Assembly (NCBI GenBank): GCA_025054935.1
Contig: JANWZD010000011.1
Coordinates: 62,001 to 126,000, forward strand
DNA length: 64,000 nucleotides
Direction of reading: 5' to 3'
Source of the DNA: Dehalococcoidia bacterium
GTDB lineage: Bacteria > Chloroflexota > Dehalococcoidia > SpSt-223
The notes under the pieces are model-generated. The model saw nothing but the letters and a program-made list of their open reading frames with translations, searched no databases and was not told where the DNA came from. This document shows positions 8,846 to 18,221 of the stretch, one piece after another (position 1 is the stretch's first letter; the number at the start of each line of letters is the position of its first letter). The position numbers and the translations under genes are program-made.

Positions 8846-9632
8846 TTGTCCGGCCGGCCGAGCGGGGCGGGGGAGGGAGGGCGGCGCGTTCTTCTTGCTC
8901 TTCCGTGGCTGGCGGCTGCCGCATTCGCGCTCGCCGTGCTCCTCGGACTGGCGCTGACGCCGCCGCTCCAGCAGGCAACGTGGCTCGATGCGTCGCCCCT
9001 CCGCCCCCAACCCGAACCCGACCGAGCTGCAGGTCGGCCGCGCCGTCGGAGGCGGGGAACGGCGGCGCTCCTCGCCTTCACCCTCGCTCAGCTCCTTGCC
9101 GGCGCCGCGATCACCTCGGCCACGCTCATGCTCCACCTCAGCGACTCGGCCGGCGTCGTGCCGACCGTGCCGGACGGCCAAGACCGGCGGAACTGCTGGC
9201 TTCCCGACTGGATGACCGACCGGCTGGGCCGGCACAAAGTCCCGCCATCGTCAACGCCGCGCTGGGCGGGACGATCTTCGACGACCTCAGCGGTTACCGC
9301 GAGTTCAAGCCGACCGTCGAGTACGTCGGCCACTATCTCACCGCGTGGCCGCGCCCTACTACACCGCCGCGGTCCTCGGCATGCACAGCGGCTCGTTCTC
9401 GCGCGTCTATCCGCTTCGTGCCGGCGTCGAGGTGACCGACCTTGCCGGAAAGAACCCCCACCGCGCCGGGCTATGCGTCCTGCTTGACCGATCCCAATAC
9501 TGCCCCTCGACCTTCACCTTCGATCAGTGCGATAACGGGGACAGTCGGTCTCCCACCAGCTGCTGGTGCGGCGGAACTGGGTCGTCGACGCCAACAAGCA
9601 GTTCAACGGCCCAACGCCGGAGCTCCTGACCC
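8846..9632 (+). pseudogene. Frameshifted membrane-protein relic, family unknown
   Basis: Sensible protein segments appear in alternating frames and join end to end: a hydrophobic segment (LALPWLAAAAFALAVLLGLA), then NPNPTELQVGRAVGGGER in another frame, a second hydrophobic segment followed by DSAGVVPTVPDGQDRRNCWL, then IFDDLSGYREFKPTVEYVGH, then YYTAAVLGMHSGSFSRVYPL with several cysteines, and finally RRNWVVDANKQFNGPTPELL. At least four frame changes occur in about 750 nt. This looks like a decayed gene for a membrane-anchored protein with an extracytoplasmic Cys-containing domain; clustered sequencing errors are the alternative. I do not recognise the family. Confidence 0.55.
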
Positions 9633-10427
9633 TCAGCAGGGGCCGCCCGCGTGGCCGGCCGCCCAGCGGATTGCGCCGAGCACTTGGCGCTGAAAGCGCG
9701 CATCGGCCCACGTCTCCGAAAAGTGGCCGAGCGCGTTGTAGTAGACGCGGCCGGCGCCCTGCTGGCGGCACCAGGCAAGGGGGAAATCGCCGCTCGCGCC
9801 GACCGAGGCGGCGTCCAGCCGCAGCAGGACGTGCACTCGCGGCCGCGGGTTCTCTCGGAAGGTGTAGAACTCCTCGCGGATGGTGAAGCTGCTGCCGAGC
9901 CCTTCGGTGGCGGGGTGGGCGCTGTCCTCGACGATCACGCCGCCGGGCTGGACCCACGGGTGCTCCTTGAAGTAGGCCCCGACGAGCGCGCCGTACTCCG
10001 GCCAGCGGTAGAGCGTGTCGGTGGCGCTGTGGAAGCCGAGGAAGCCGCCGCCTGCCGCGACAAAGCCGAGCAGCGCCGCGCGCGCCTCGTTCGAGAGCGG
10101 CAGCTCGCCGCTGGTGAGGCAGAAGACGAGCACGTCGTACTGCATCAGCCCCGCTTGACTGATGACGCTCAAATCCTCGGTGGCGGTGACGGTGAAAGCG
10201 GTCGAAGCATCGGCGAGGCCGCGGAAGGCGGCGATTGCCGCCGGGATCGAGTCGTGGCGGAAACCGTAGGTCGCGGTGATGACAAGCACGCGCGCTTTCT
10301 CGGCCGACGGCGTGCGGACAATGGGCGCGATCGGGATGTTGACGCGTTCGCTCGGGCGCGCGCAGCCGGCGAGCGCCAAAAGCAGCGGGGCAGCAAGCGC
10401 CGTGCGCCGGCTGATGCGAGCGCTCAT
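9633..10427 (-). CDS. ThuA-domain lipoprotein
   Basis: 264 aa. The N-terminus has a twin-Arg motif (SRRTAL) and a lipobox LALAGC, so it is probably a Tat-exported lipoprotein anchored on the outer face of the membrane. The rest is a ThuA-like class I glutamine-amidotransferase fold: VLVITATYGFRHDSIP at the start, GFHSATDTLYRWPEY in the middle, and PLAWCRQQGAGRVYYNALGH near the end. ThuA-like proteins are linked to sugar (trehalose-type) metabolism, but the reaction is unproven. Its start overlaps the stop of the upstream hydrolase by 4 nt, so the two are translationally coupled. Confidence 0.85.
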   Translation of the reverse strand: MSARISRRTALAAPLLLALAGCARPSERVNIPIAPIVRTPSAEKARVLVITATYGFRHDSIPAAIAAFRGLADASTAFTVTATEDLSVISQAGLMQYDVLVFCLTSGELPLSNEARAALLGFVAAGGGFLGFHSATDTLYRWPEYGALVGAYFKEHPWVQPGGVIVEDSAHPATEGLGSSFTIREEFYTFRENPRPRVHVLLRLDAASVGASGDFPLAWCRQQGAGRVYYNALGHFSETWADARFQRQVLGAIRWAAGHAGGPC

Positions 10428-11314
10428 GTAGCGTCGGCCGGCAGAATGGCCGAGCCGGTCTGGGAGCGCGGGTCGCGCCGTTCCCAGCGGCCGGCGTCGA
10501 CAGTCGCGAAGAAGTCGAGCACGGCGGCGTTGAAGCGCTCCGGCTCCTCGAGATTGATCGTGTGGCCGCTCTTCGGCAGCATCACCAGCCCGGCCCGGGG
10601 GATCGTCCGTTTCAGGAAGAGGGCCGGCTCGAGGCAGGGGTCGTCCTCGTCGCCCACGATGATCAGCACCGGGACGTCGAGCGCGGCAAGGTGCTCTTTC
10701 AGCTCGAAGACCGAGGGGCGCTCTCTCTGGACCCCGAGGAAGGTGTTCGCCGAGCCGAGGTCGGAATGTTCGGCCAAGCGCGCGACGAAGGCGCGAAAGC
10801 CGTCGGGGTCTTTTGTCTCGAACTGGACGCGCGTCGGACCCCGCGAATACCAGCTTGCCACCGAGCGCATCCCTTCGCTGAGCATCCGGCGCGCCGTCGT
10901 CTCGACATCAGCCTGGAACTTCGCCCGCTCGGCGGCGGTTGAGCCGTAGCCTGTGCCGGCGAGCACGAGCGAGCGGACCCGCTCGGGGTGCTGGATGGTG
11001 AAATGGAGCGCAGCGTAGCCGCCCATCGAGATGCCGCAGAGATGGGCGCGCTCGAGGCCGAGGCCGTCGATCACGTCGCGAAGATCATCGGCAGCACGCT
11101 GCTGCGAATAGCGGCGCACATCTTCCGGCACCTCTGACGGGGGGTAGCCGCGGGCATTGTAGGCGATGGTCCGGTAGCGGCGCGCCATCGCTGCTACTTG
11201 GGGCGCCCAGCCCCGATAGTCGTCGGCGAACTCATGGACAAAGACGATCGGGGTGCCGCTGCCGCGCTCTTCGTAGAACAACCTGACGCCATCGCTCGTA
11301 GTGACGTACGGCAT
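10424..11314 (-). CDS. Alpha/beta hydrolase, Ser-nucleophile type
   Basis: 296 aa. Canonical alpha/beta-hydrolase layout: the oxyanion segment IVFVHEFADD, NARGYPPS, the nucleophile elbow GISMGGYAAL, an acidic residue after VLIIVGDEDDP, and the catalytic His in PKSGHTINLEEPE. Resembles 3-oxoadipate enol-lactonase and related C-C or ester hydrolases, but the substrate is undetermined. Start ATG with GGAGAGG immediately upstream. Coupled by a 4-nt overlap to the ThuA lipoprotein and preceded by a YciI-like gene 30 nt away. Confidence 0.85.
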   Translation of the reverse strand: MPYVTTSDGVRLFYEERGSGTPIVFVHEFADDYRGWAPQVAAMARRYRTIAYNARGYPPSEVPEDVRRYSQQRAADDLRDVIDGLGLERAHLCGISMGGYAALHFTIQHPERVRSLVLAGTGYGSTAAERAKFQADVETTARRMLSEGMRSVASWYSRGPTRVQFETKDPDGFRAFVARLAEHSDLGSANTFLGVQRERPSVFELKEHLAALDVPVLIIVGDEDDPCLEPALFLKRTIPRAGLVMLPKSGHTINLEEPERFNAAVLDFFATVDAGRWERRDPRSQTGSAILPADAT

Positions 11315-11344
11315 CCTCTCTCCTTTCCGGAGTGTGCCGCTGCC

Positions 11345-11629
11345 TCAGGCGGGTGCGCCGACGACGACGTTCCATTCGCGCACGGTGCGGCTCGTCCAGA
11401 GGCCTGCCTGGCAGTATGGGTCGTTGTCGAGCATGGCCTCGACCTCTTCGCGGCTTGCGGCGCGATAGATAATGAGCGCGCCGTCAATCGGGTCGGCCCA
11501 GGCGCCGGCCATGATGACGTTGCCTCGGGCGCGCAGCCCCTCGAGGTAGGCGAGATGAGCGGGCCGATAGGGCGCCCGCTTCTCCACAATGTCAGGGACA
11601 TAGGTCACGATCGCCGCGTACAGCTTCAT
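11345..11629 (-). CDS. YciI-like protein
   Basis: 94 aa ferredoxin-fold protein of the YciI family: MKLYAAIVTY, then the conserved RPAHLAYLEGLRARGNVIMAG segment with the family His, and DPYCQAGLWTSRTVREWNVV near the end. Family members are small cytoplasmic proteins of mostly unknown role with a conserved His-Asp pair. The frame is open much further upstream, but that extension overlaps the PBP gene, so the ATG at 11629 is the start. Lies between the PBP gene and the hydrolase, on the same strand. Confidence 0.8.
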   Translation of the reverse strand: MKLYAAIVTYVPDIVEKRAPYRPAHLAYLEGLRARGNVIMAGAWADPIDGALIIYRAASREEVEAMLDNDPYCQAGLWTSRTVREWNVVVGAPA

Positions 11630-11657
11630 GCGCCCTCCGTCGGCGGATGGTACTCGA

Positions 11658-14444
11658 TCAGTTGGCGACGCGGACGATAACCCGGCTTTCCGCGGCGCGG
11701 CCAGTCCGGTCGTAGACGGTGAGGATGATCGAATGGACAGTATTCGGCGACCCGCCTGTTGCCCAGCTGCCGAGCAGACCGTTTTCGACCGGACGCACTC
11801 CCTCCGCGATGGTACGCCGCTGCACCGGGGCTTCCCCTTGGCCGACCTCCAGCTTGTAGGCAGCAAAGTCGGGACCGGCGGCGGTCCCAAGGATGTTTAC
11901 GGTTCCGTTGACTAGCGAGCCGGAAGCCGGCGCGACAATGGCGGCCGGGCCGGCGGCGGCAGGGATCGGCGTTGCCGTTGCCGCCGGGCGGGGCGTGTCG
12001 GTGGGACGGGGCGTCGCTGTCGGCGCGGGCGTTCGCGTGCCGCTCGCGGTCGGCGTTCCGGTCAGCGTGGCCGAGGCGGTGATGGTGGCGGTCGCCGTCA
12101 CCGTCCCGGTTGGGCGGGGACCGCTGAAGCAGGCGCAATACTCCGTCGGGATTGGCGGCAGGCCGAGGTTCCGGATCTCCTGCGGCACGTCGGTCAAGTT
12201 CGGCGGCAGAAACGAGCGCAGCTCGACTTCGTCGGGGCGGCAGCCGCTGTCCGCCAGCTTGCCATCCAGCTTGCAGACGAGCATCCGCTTGGCATACAGC
12301 TCAACGGGGGTCTTGGGCTCGATGCCTTGGATGTAGATGTCGCTCGAGGTGCTGCTGCACTCTCCCTTTTCGTTGCGTTCGGCGCAGACCGAGACGGTGA
12401 TGATGCCCGGCGGCCGAGGGAAGTTTTTTACGGCACGGTTGCGGTGGGCATACTCCATGAAATCGTGCCAGATCGGGCCGGCTGCCCGCGAGCCGAGCAA
12501 GTTCATCATCGGCGCGTTGTTTGAATTGCCGACCCATACCCCCGTGACGAGGTCGGGCGTATAGCCGATTGTCCACGCATCGCGGGAGTCGTCGGTTGTG
12601 CCGGTCTTGGCAGCAGCTGGCCGCGAGAGGCGGAGCGGGCTGTCGAACCCGAACTCCGGGGCCCGGGCGGCGTTGTCAGCGAGAATGTCAGTGATCAGGT
12701 AGGCGAGTTCGGGGGTGAGCGGCCGCCGGTCGTCCTTCGGCTGGTACTGGAAGAGCGTCCGGCCGTCAAGGTCGACCACTTTCAAGATCGCCGTCGGCGG
12801 ATGGTAGATGCCCCCTGACGCGAAGACGCCGTAGGCGGCGGTCAGCTCAAGCAGCCGCACTTCGCCGCCGCCCAAGGTGAGCGACAGCCCGTAGCGAGCG
12901 GGGTCCTTAAAGCTCGTGATCCCCATGCTGCGCGCCATCTCGACGGTGTCGGTCAGCCCAGCGAATTGCAGCACCTTGATTGCCGGAATGTTGAGCGAGG
13001 TTGCTAGCGCGTTCCGCAGCTTGACAGGACCGCGGAACTTGCCGTCGTTGTTCTTGGGCGAGAATGGTTTTCCCTGCCCATCTGGGATCGTGATCGGCTC
13101 ATCAAGGAGCACGGTTGCGGGCGTGTAGCCCTTCTTGAACGCCGTCACGTAGGTGATCGGCTTGATCGACGAGCCTGGTTGACGCTCAGCGATCGCGACA
13201 TTCACCTGTCCATCGATGTCGCGATCGAAATAGTCCACCGAGCCGACCATGGCAAGGATCTCGCCGGTTTTCGGGTCGATCGCGACGAGCGCGGCGTTGC
13301 GGGCGTTGAAGCGCGAGACGCTGTCGATATGGCGCTTGACGATCCGCTCCGCTTCGCGCTGGAGATCCAGGTCGAGCGTGGTGTAGACAGTTAGGCCGCC
13401 GCGATACAGCCGCTCCGACCCGTAGCGCTCTTGGAGGAGGTCGCGCACGTAGAAGACGAAGTGCGGCGCTTTGATGTCGAAGCGGGCAGCGCGGAAGGTG
13501 AGCGGCTCGTTGCGGATCCGGTCGGCCTCCTCGGCACTGATGTAGCCGGCGCGGCGCATCAGTTCGAGAACGTCGGACTGGCGCTCCCGCGCCGCCCGCG
13601 GATTGACGGTCGGGTCATACTCGACCGGCGACTGCGGCAGGCCGGCGAGGAGGGTCGCCTCGGCAAGCGTCAGCTCGCGCACCGACTTGCCGAAGTAGCC
13701 CTGCGCCGCTGCCTCGATCCCGTAGCTCAGGTTCCCGTAGTAGATCTCGTTCAGATACATCTCCAAGATCTGCTCTTTGGTGTAGAGCCGGTCGATCTGG
13801 ACGGCGAGCAGGATCTCTTTCAGTTTGCGGAGGTAGCGCAGCCGCTCGCGCTCGGCGCGGGAGAGGGACGGGTCGAGTTCGGCTTTGCGCTCAGCCTCCG
13901 GAATAAGGACGTTGCGGATCAGCTGCTGGGTGATTGTCGACCCGCCGCCCTCGCCGGTGCCGGTCAGGTTCAGGAAGGCGGCGCGCAGAATGCCTTGGTA
14001 GTCGACCCCCCGGTTTTCGAAGAAGGTGCGGTCTTCGGTGGCGATCGTCGCCGAGATCACCGCTCGCGGCATCTCGTTGAGCGGCACGCGGGTGCGGCGG
14101 CCAGCGTTCGGGTCGAACAGCTCGTACAGCAGCTCACCGTCGCGGTCAAGGATGCGCGTTGAGTTGAACTGGGTCGTTCGGCTCGAGAGCTCGTTCGGAT
14201 TTGGCAACTCGAGGTAGGCGCCGAAACGGTCGCTTGTGAACGCCAGTGCCGCCGGCGCGCCGAGCGTCGCTGTCGTCAGCAGGGCGATGACCGAGGCGAG
14301 CGCAAGCCCGGCAGCGACGCCGAGCGCGTGCCAGAGGTTCGGTCCTCGATGCAGCGCGCGCCGCTGCAGGCGAAATTTGAGGCGAGCATGTCGGATCGCC
14401 TCAGCGCGGCTGACCGCGCGGGCGTGGCGATGACGTGACTGCAT
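11658..14444 (-). CDS. Class A penicillin-binding protein (PBP1A type)
   Basis: 928 aa from the ATG at 14444; the longer frame to 14474 runs through a promoter box. A short basic cytoplasmic tail precedes one transmembrane helix (about residues 38-70), then the GT51 glycosyltransferase (ATEDRTFFENRGVDY with catalytic E137; GGGSTITQQLIRN), then the transpeptidase (SSIK with S425, SLN, KTGTT with K613). The enzyme polymerises and crosslinks peptidoglycan outside the membrane. After the transpeptidase come a Cys-containing region, a Thr/Pro-rich linker of about 50 residues and a terminal Ig/Big-like domain that may bind the wall or a partner. Confidence 0.95.
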   Translation of the reverse strand: MQSRHRHARAVSRAEAIRHARLKFRLQRRALHRGPNLWHALGVAAGLALASVIALLTTATLGAPAALAFTSDRFGAYLELPNPNELSSRTTQFNSTRILDRDGELLYELFDPNAGRRTRVPLNEMPRAVISATIATEDRTFFENRGVDYQGILRAAFLNLTGTGEGGGSTITQQLIRNVLIPEAERKAELDPSLSRAERERLRYLRKLKEILLAVQIDRLYTKEQILEMYLNEIYYGNLSYGIEAAAQGYFGKSVRELTLAEATLLAGLPQSPVEYDPTVNPRAARERQSDVLELMRRAGYISAEEADRIRNEPLTFRAARFDIKAPHFVFYVRDLLQERYGSERLYRGGLTVYTTLDLDLQREAERIVKRHIDSVSRFNARNAALVAIDPKTGEILAMVGSVDYFDRDIDGQVNVAIAERQPGSSIKPITYVTAFKKGYTPATVLLDEPITIPDGQGKPFSPKNNDGKFRGPVKLRNALATSLNIPAIKVLQFAGLTDTVEMARSMGITSFKDPARYGLSLTLGGGEVRLLELTAAYGVFASGGIYHPPTAILKVVDLDGRTLFQYQPKDDRRPLTPELAYLITDILADNAARAPEFGFDSPLRLSRPAAAKTGTTDDSRDAWTIGYTPDLVTGVWVGNSNNAPMMNLLGSRAAGPIWHDFMEYAHRNRAVKNFPRPPGIITVSVCAERNEKGECSSTSSDIYIQGIEPKTPVELYAKRMLVCKLDGKLADSGCRPDEVELRSFLPPNLTDVPQEIRNLGLPPIPTEYCACFSGPRPTGTVTATATITASATLTGTPTASGTRTPAPTATPRPTDTPRPAATATPIPAAAGPAAIVAPASGSLVNGTVNILGTAAGPDFAAYKLEVGQGEAPVQRRTIAEGVRPVENGLLGSWATGGSPNTVHSIILTVYDRTGRAAESRVIVRVAN

Positions 14445-14454
14445 GCAGGGCACA

Positions 14455-14460
14455 AGTATA
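14455..14460 (-). promoter_or_regulatory. -10 box TATACT, 10 nt before the PBP start codon
   Basis: Reading leftward, TATACT ends 10 nt before the ATG at 14444. Transcription would start within a few nt of the codon, suggesting a leaderless or nearly leaderless mRNA. No ribosome site is visible. Confidence 0.45.
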
Positions 14461-14519
14461 GGCCGGCCACGCATGGGGGACTACTGCGAGCGCGGGTCTG
14501 CCCGCCGGGGCATGGAGCG

Positions 14520-15305
14520 CTACAGCCGGAGATGCTCCTCAGCAGTTTGCGCAACGCGCAGCACCGCCTCGTGCAGCAGCCCGTTCGTCGCCACGCCGTC
14601 GCCGCCGGCGGTCACTGCCCTCCCGCTGAAGTCGCTGAAGCGGCCGCCGGCCTCCTCGACGCAGATCCGCGGCGCAGCGAAATCCCACGGGTTCGCGTCG
14701 AGGTCGAACATGATCTCGGCGCGGCCGGTGGCAACGAGCGCGTAGCCGTAGCCGTCGCCCCACGTGCGCGCTGTGCCAGCGGCTGCGACCAGCCGGTCGA
14801 TGAGGGCGCGCCGCGTCGGGTGCTTGAAACTCGAGCTGAGCAGATAGGCCTGCTCGAGCTGGCTCACTGTCGAGACCCGGCACCGCCGACCATTCCAGAA
14901 GCAGCCGAGGCCGCGCCCGGCGCTCACCAGTTCGTCCAGCCCGGGAAGATAGATCGCGCCCGCAATGACCGCGCCCTCGCGCTCGACCGCGATCAGCACC
15001 GCATAGAGTGGGACGCCCCGTACGAAGGAGCGTGTCCCATCGATCGGGTCGATGATCCAGCGGTGGGCCGCGCCGGGACGAGTGTCGCCCCACTCCTCGC
15101 CGATGATGCCGTGATGCGGATAGCGCGCCTCGATCCGGCGACGGATCAGGAGCTCTGCCTCCCGGTCGGCGGCGGTCACCGGCGAGCGGTCAGCTTTCCA
15201 CTCCGTTGCGACGTCGTTCTGGAAATAGCCGAGCGTCAAGCGGCCGGCGGCGACGGCCACCTCGGCGGCGAAGTCGCGCAGCGCCGCGATCGATTCGTCG
15301 CTCAT
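14520..15305 (-). CDS. Inositol-monophosphatase family, HisN-like histidinol-phosphatase
   Basis: 261 aa. Metal-binding motifs of the FIG superfamily are intact: DRSPVTAADREAE, GEEWG, DPIDGTRSF and ANPWDFAAPRICVEEAGG. The stretch WGDGYGYALVATGRAEIM matches the HisN branch (histidinol-phosphate phosphatase) better than inositol monophosphatase. Mg-dependent, cytoplasmic. A GGAGGAG ribosome site precedes the ATG. It lies 30 nt downstream of the giant-membrane-protein operon, so it may act on a phosphorylated sugar instead of histidinol phosphate. Confidence 0.85.
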   Translation of the reverse strand: MSDESIAALRDFAAEVAVAAGRLTLGYFQNDVATEWKADRSPVTAADREAELLIRRRIEARYPHHGIIGEEWGDTRPGAAHRWIIDPIDGTRSFVRGVPLYAVLIAVEREGAVIAGAIYLPGLDELVSAGRGLGCFWNGRRCRVSTVSQLEQAYLLSSSFKHPTRRALIDRLVAAAGTARTWGDGYGYALVATGRAEIMFDLDANPWDFAAPRICVEEAGGRFSDFSGRAVTAGGDGVATNGLLHEAVLRVAQTAEEHLRL

Positions 15306-15335
15306 CGCTCCTCCGCGGCCAATGCTAGCGGATGG

Positions 15336-18221
15336 CTAGGGCGCGCGCGCGATCGCGAGCGCATCGCCCCGCGGGGTGGGCAGCCGCGCTCCGGTTGCGA
15401 GGTCATAAAGCCCAATCAGGATCGTCCGGACACCCTCAGCCTCGGGGAGCACAATCCGGTCGGTGACACGCTCCCCGGCCGACCAGAGGCTCGTCGGATA
15501 GCCGCCTCCCTGCGGCGGCGCATCGCGCTGGGCAATGAGGCGTCCCGCCTCGTCAAGCAGATGGACGAAGACGGTGTAGTCGCGGCCGACCTCCCGCCGC
15601 GCGCGCCAGAAGAGCACGAGGGTATCGCCCTCGTCGGCGAACGAATAGCCGTCCAGCTCGATCGCCTCGCCGAAAGAGAGCCCCAGAGCCACCTCGGGCC
15701 GGAGGTCGCTCGGCGGTTCGGGCAGCTTGAGCGGCGGCAGCAAGCCGAGCCCGACAACCCGCGGCGGCGGGCCGGCAGTGCGGAAGGGCGCGATGCTCGC
15801 CTGGACGAGATAGCGTCCCGGCGGCGCGTCCGGCGGCAGCCGGAGCGTATGGCGCGTAGTCCGCCGCTCTCCAAGCTGCCAGAGCGATGTCAGCCCGATC
15901 CCGTCGCGCGGGTCTATCGCCGACCGTGTCACCACCCCGCCGTCGGGACCGATGAGGCTCGCCATCAGCGCATAGTCATCGCTGGGGAGGCCGTCGGCCG
16001 CCCAGTCGAACGTGACCTCGATCGTCGCGCCCGGCGTGAGGACGCGCTCCGGGGACTGCCGTCCCGCGAGCAGCCGCAGCCCGTCGGCGCGGCCGAGCCC
16101 CTCCGGAAGCGGCGGCTCGGGCGCGCGGCCGGCGACGCGCAGCGTGCCCACCAGCGCCCGACGGTCACCGACGACCGCTTCCACCCGTACGTCGCCGGCG
16201 GCCGTGCCGGGGCGCAGCCAGAGCGTGCGCACATCGCGGACGATCTCATTCGCCGTCCACCACGCGGTCGAGGCCGTTCCCCACATCGGCCGGCCGACTG
16301 ACTCTGCCGCTGTCTCGCCCTCGGCAACGAGGCGGAGCCCGACCGCGAGGTCAGGCGGCTGGCCGATCGCTTGCCAGTAGAGCGTTGCCGCATACGCGTT
16401 CGGGCCGCGCTCCTGAATCGCTCCGCCAAGCAGCCGCAGCGCGCCGAGGTCGGCGGGAGCGAGCGTCGACTCCACGAGCGCCGGACCGCGCAGCGCCAGC
16501 GCGCCGACGCCAAGCAGGGCGAGCGCTGTCAGCGCCAGCGTCGCGCGGCCGGTGCGGCGGCGCAGCGGAACGGCGAGGGCGACAACGACGATCAGGCTGA
16601 GCGCCGAAACGATGGCGCCCATCGTCCGGACCGGTGTTGTCCCATAGCGGAGCGCGACGATATGCTCCCCCGGCGGCACCGCAACCGTCAGCAGGCGCAG
16701 CGGCCCGGTCTCGCCGACCGGCGCCGGCGTACCGTTGAGGGTTGCCGACCAGCCGGGCAGGGCAAAGGCGTGGAGCCGCAGCGCCGTTGGCTGCTCGGCG
16801 CGGACGGCAAGGTCGAGCCCATACGGCCCGAAGCGGAGCAGCCGGGCGGCGGCGAGCGGCAGGTCGCTCACCGCTGCAGGCGGCAGAAAGCCGTCCGCTG
16901 GCCAGCGCCAGACCGCCGCCACGCCGGCCGGCAGGTACTCCTGCGCGAACGTCGTCCCAACCGAGCGGTCGACGTATTCCCAGCGCACCACCCCAGCGGG
17001 CGTGAGCAGCGATCGATCGAGCGGGCGCTCGACAACCGGCAGCCGCGCGAGTGCCGCCGCGGCGAACGCCACCGCCCCGACCGCGGCGATTGCCTGCCCC
17101 CAGCGGAGGAGCGCTAACGGCGCGGCCGCGATCGCGCCCAGCAGCGCTGCCGGCCCGAGGAGCCGAAACGGAAAGAGCAGCGGGTCGAGCAGCCGCACCC
17201 CGCTCCAGAGCGGCGCCGCGAGCGTTGAGAGGAGCAGCGCGCTCACCCCCACGCCCGCTGCGCCGTATAAGGCCGGCAGCCGCAGCTGACGAAGCGCGAG
17301 CGCCGCTGCCGTTCCCGCCGCCACGCCGGCCGCTTGGACCAGCCCGAACCGGAAGAGGGCGTAGCTGAACGCCGGCTCGAGATCCACCAGCCGCTCGAGC
17401 GGCAGGAGCCGCCGCAGCGTCCGCCCCGCAAACCGGTCCAGCGCGATCGTGCTCGACTCGCTGAGGGCCGGCAGCCAAGAGAATGCCGCCAGCCCCGCGG
17501 CAAGGACGAACGGCAGCAGCCCCCAGCCAAGAGCGGCGGCCGCCGCGCTGCGGCGCATGCCCGACGCCTGCGCGCGGGCGACGAAGCGGATGGCCCACCA
17601 CAGCAGCGCCAGCGGCCAAGCGAGAAAGGCAATCAAGTTGTGGGCGAGCAGCAGCCCGGCGAGGGCCAGTGCCGCGACCGCGAGCGCAGCGCGCTGCCCG
17701 GCGCGCAGGCTGCCCTGCCAGCGGTCGAGCGCCCAGAAACACCACGGCAGGAGCGCGATTGCCCAGGCCTCAGCCAGCGCCCCGCGGATGTAGACAGTGG
17801 CGAGAACATACGGCGCGTAGAGGTAGGCGGCGGCAACGAGCGCGCCGCCGGCGAGCCGGCCCGTGAGCGACTGGCCGAGGAGGAACCCGCCCGCCGCAGC
17901 GACGACGAGCGACAATGCCAGCGCGACGCGGACGCCGGCCAAGGCGTCGCCGCCGACGAGCAGCGGCAGTTCGGCGATGTAGGCCGAAAGCGGCGGATAG
18001 AACGTCCCCAGCGGATAGCCGTAGCCCGCCGCGAACTCGGGATACAGCCGCGGGAACAGCACCCCCTGCCGGACCAAGCTGTCGAAAGCGACAAGCCGCG
18101 TCGCGTGCAGCATCCCGTCGTGGCTGTCGATGAAGGGGGTCGTGAGGACCCGCCAAGCGGCCGGGAGCGCGAGGCCGAGAACGATCGCGCCCGAACGGGC
18201 GTAATGGAGCGCGGCGGTCAT
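15336..18221 (-). CDS. Giant membrane protein, PTPS-related/GT-C type, with C-terminal modules
   Basis: 961 aa. The first 570 residues form about 12-13 hydrophobic spans. The N-terminal loop has DSHDGMLHATRL and GYGYPLGTFYPPLSAY, matching the membrane family annotated as 6-pyruvoyl-tetrahydropterin-synthase related, which has a GT-C-like topology. The remaining ~390 residues are extracytoplasmic beta-rich repeats, ending in a module with TVFVHLLDEAGRLIAQRD, SLWSAGERVTDR and IGLYDLATGARLP. Probably transfers a sugar from a lipid carrier or handles polymer on the outer face. Start overlaps the previous stop by 4 nt. Last membrane gene of a four-gene operon. Confidence 0.75.
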   Translation of the reverse strand: MTAALHYARSGAIVLGLALPAAWRVLTTPFIDSHDGMLHATRLVAFDSLVRQGVLFPRLYPEFAAGYGYPLGTFYPPLSAYIAELPLLVGGDALAGVRVALALSLVVAAAGGFLLGQSLTGRLAGGALVAAAYLYAPYVLATVYIRGALAEAWAIALLPWCFWALDRWQGSLRAGQRAALAVAALALAGLLLAHNLIAFLAWPLALLWWAIRFVARAQASGMRRSAAAAALGWGLLPFVLAAGLAAFSWLPALSESSTIALDRFAGRTLRRLLPLERLVDLEPAFSYALFRFGLVQAAGVAAGTAAALALRQLRLPALYGAAGVGVSALLLSTLAAPLWSGVRLLDPLLFPFRLLGPAALLGAIAAAPLALLRWGQAIAAVGAVAFAAAALARLPVVERPLDRSLLTPAGVVRWEYVDRSVGTTFAQEYLPAGVAAVWRWPADGFLPPAAVSDLPLAAARLLRFGPYGLDLAVRAEQPTALRLHAFALPGWSATLNGTPAPVGETGPLRLLTVAVPPGEHIVALRYGTTPVRTMGAIVSALSLIVVVALAVPLRRRTGRATLALTALALLGVGALALRGPALVESTLAPADLGALRLLGGAIQERGPNAYAATLYWQAIGQPPDLAVGLRLVAEGETAAESVGRPMWGTASTAWWTANEIVRDVRTLWLRPGTAAGDVRVEAVVGDRRALVGTLRVAGRAPEPPLPEGLGRADGLRLLAGRQSPERVLTPGATIEVTFDWAADGLPSDDYALMASLIGPDGGVVTRSAIDPRDGIGLTSLWQLGERRTTRHTLRLPPDAPPGRYLVQASIAPFRTAGPPPRVVGLGLLPPLKLPEPPSDLRPEVALGLSFGEAIELDGYSFADEGDTLVLFWRARREVGRDYTVFVHLLDEAGRLIAQRDAPPQGGGYPTSLWSAGERVTDRIVLPEAEGVRTILIGLYDLATGARLPTPRGDALAIARAP

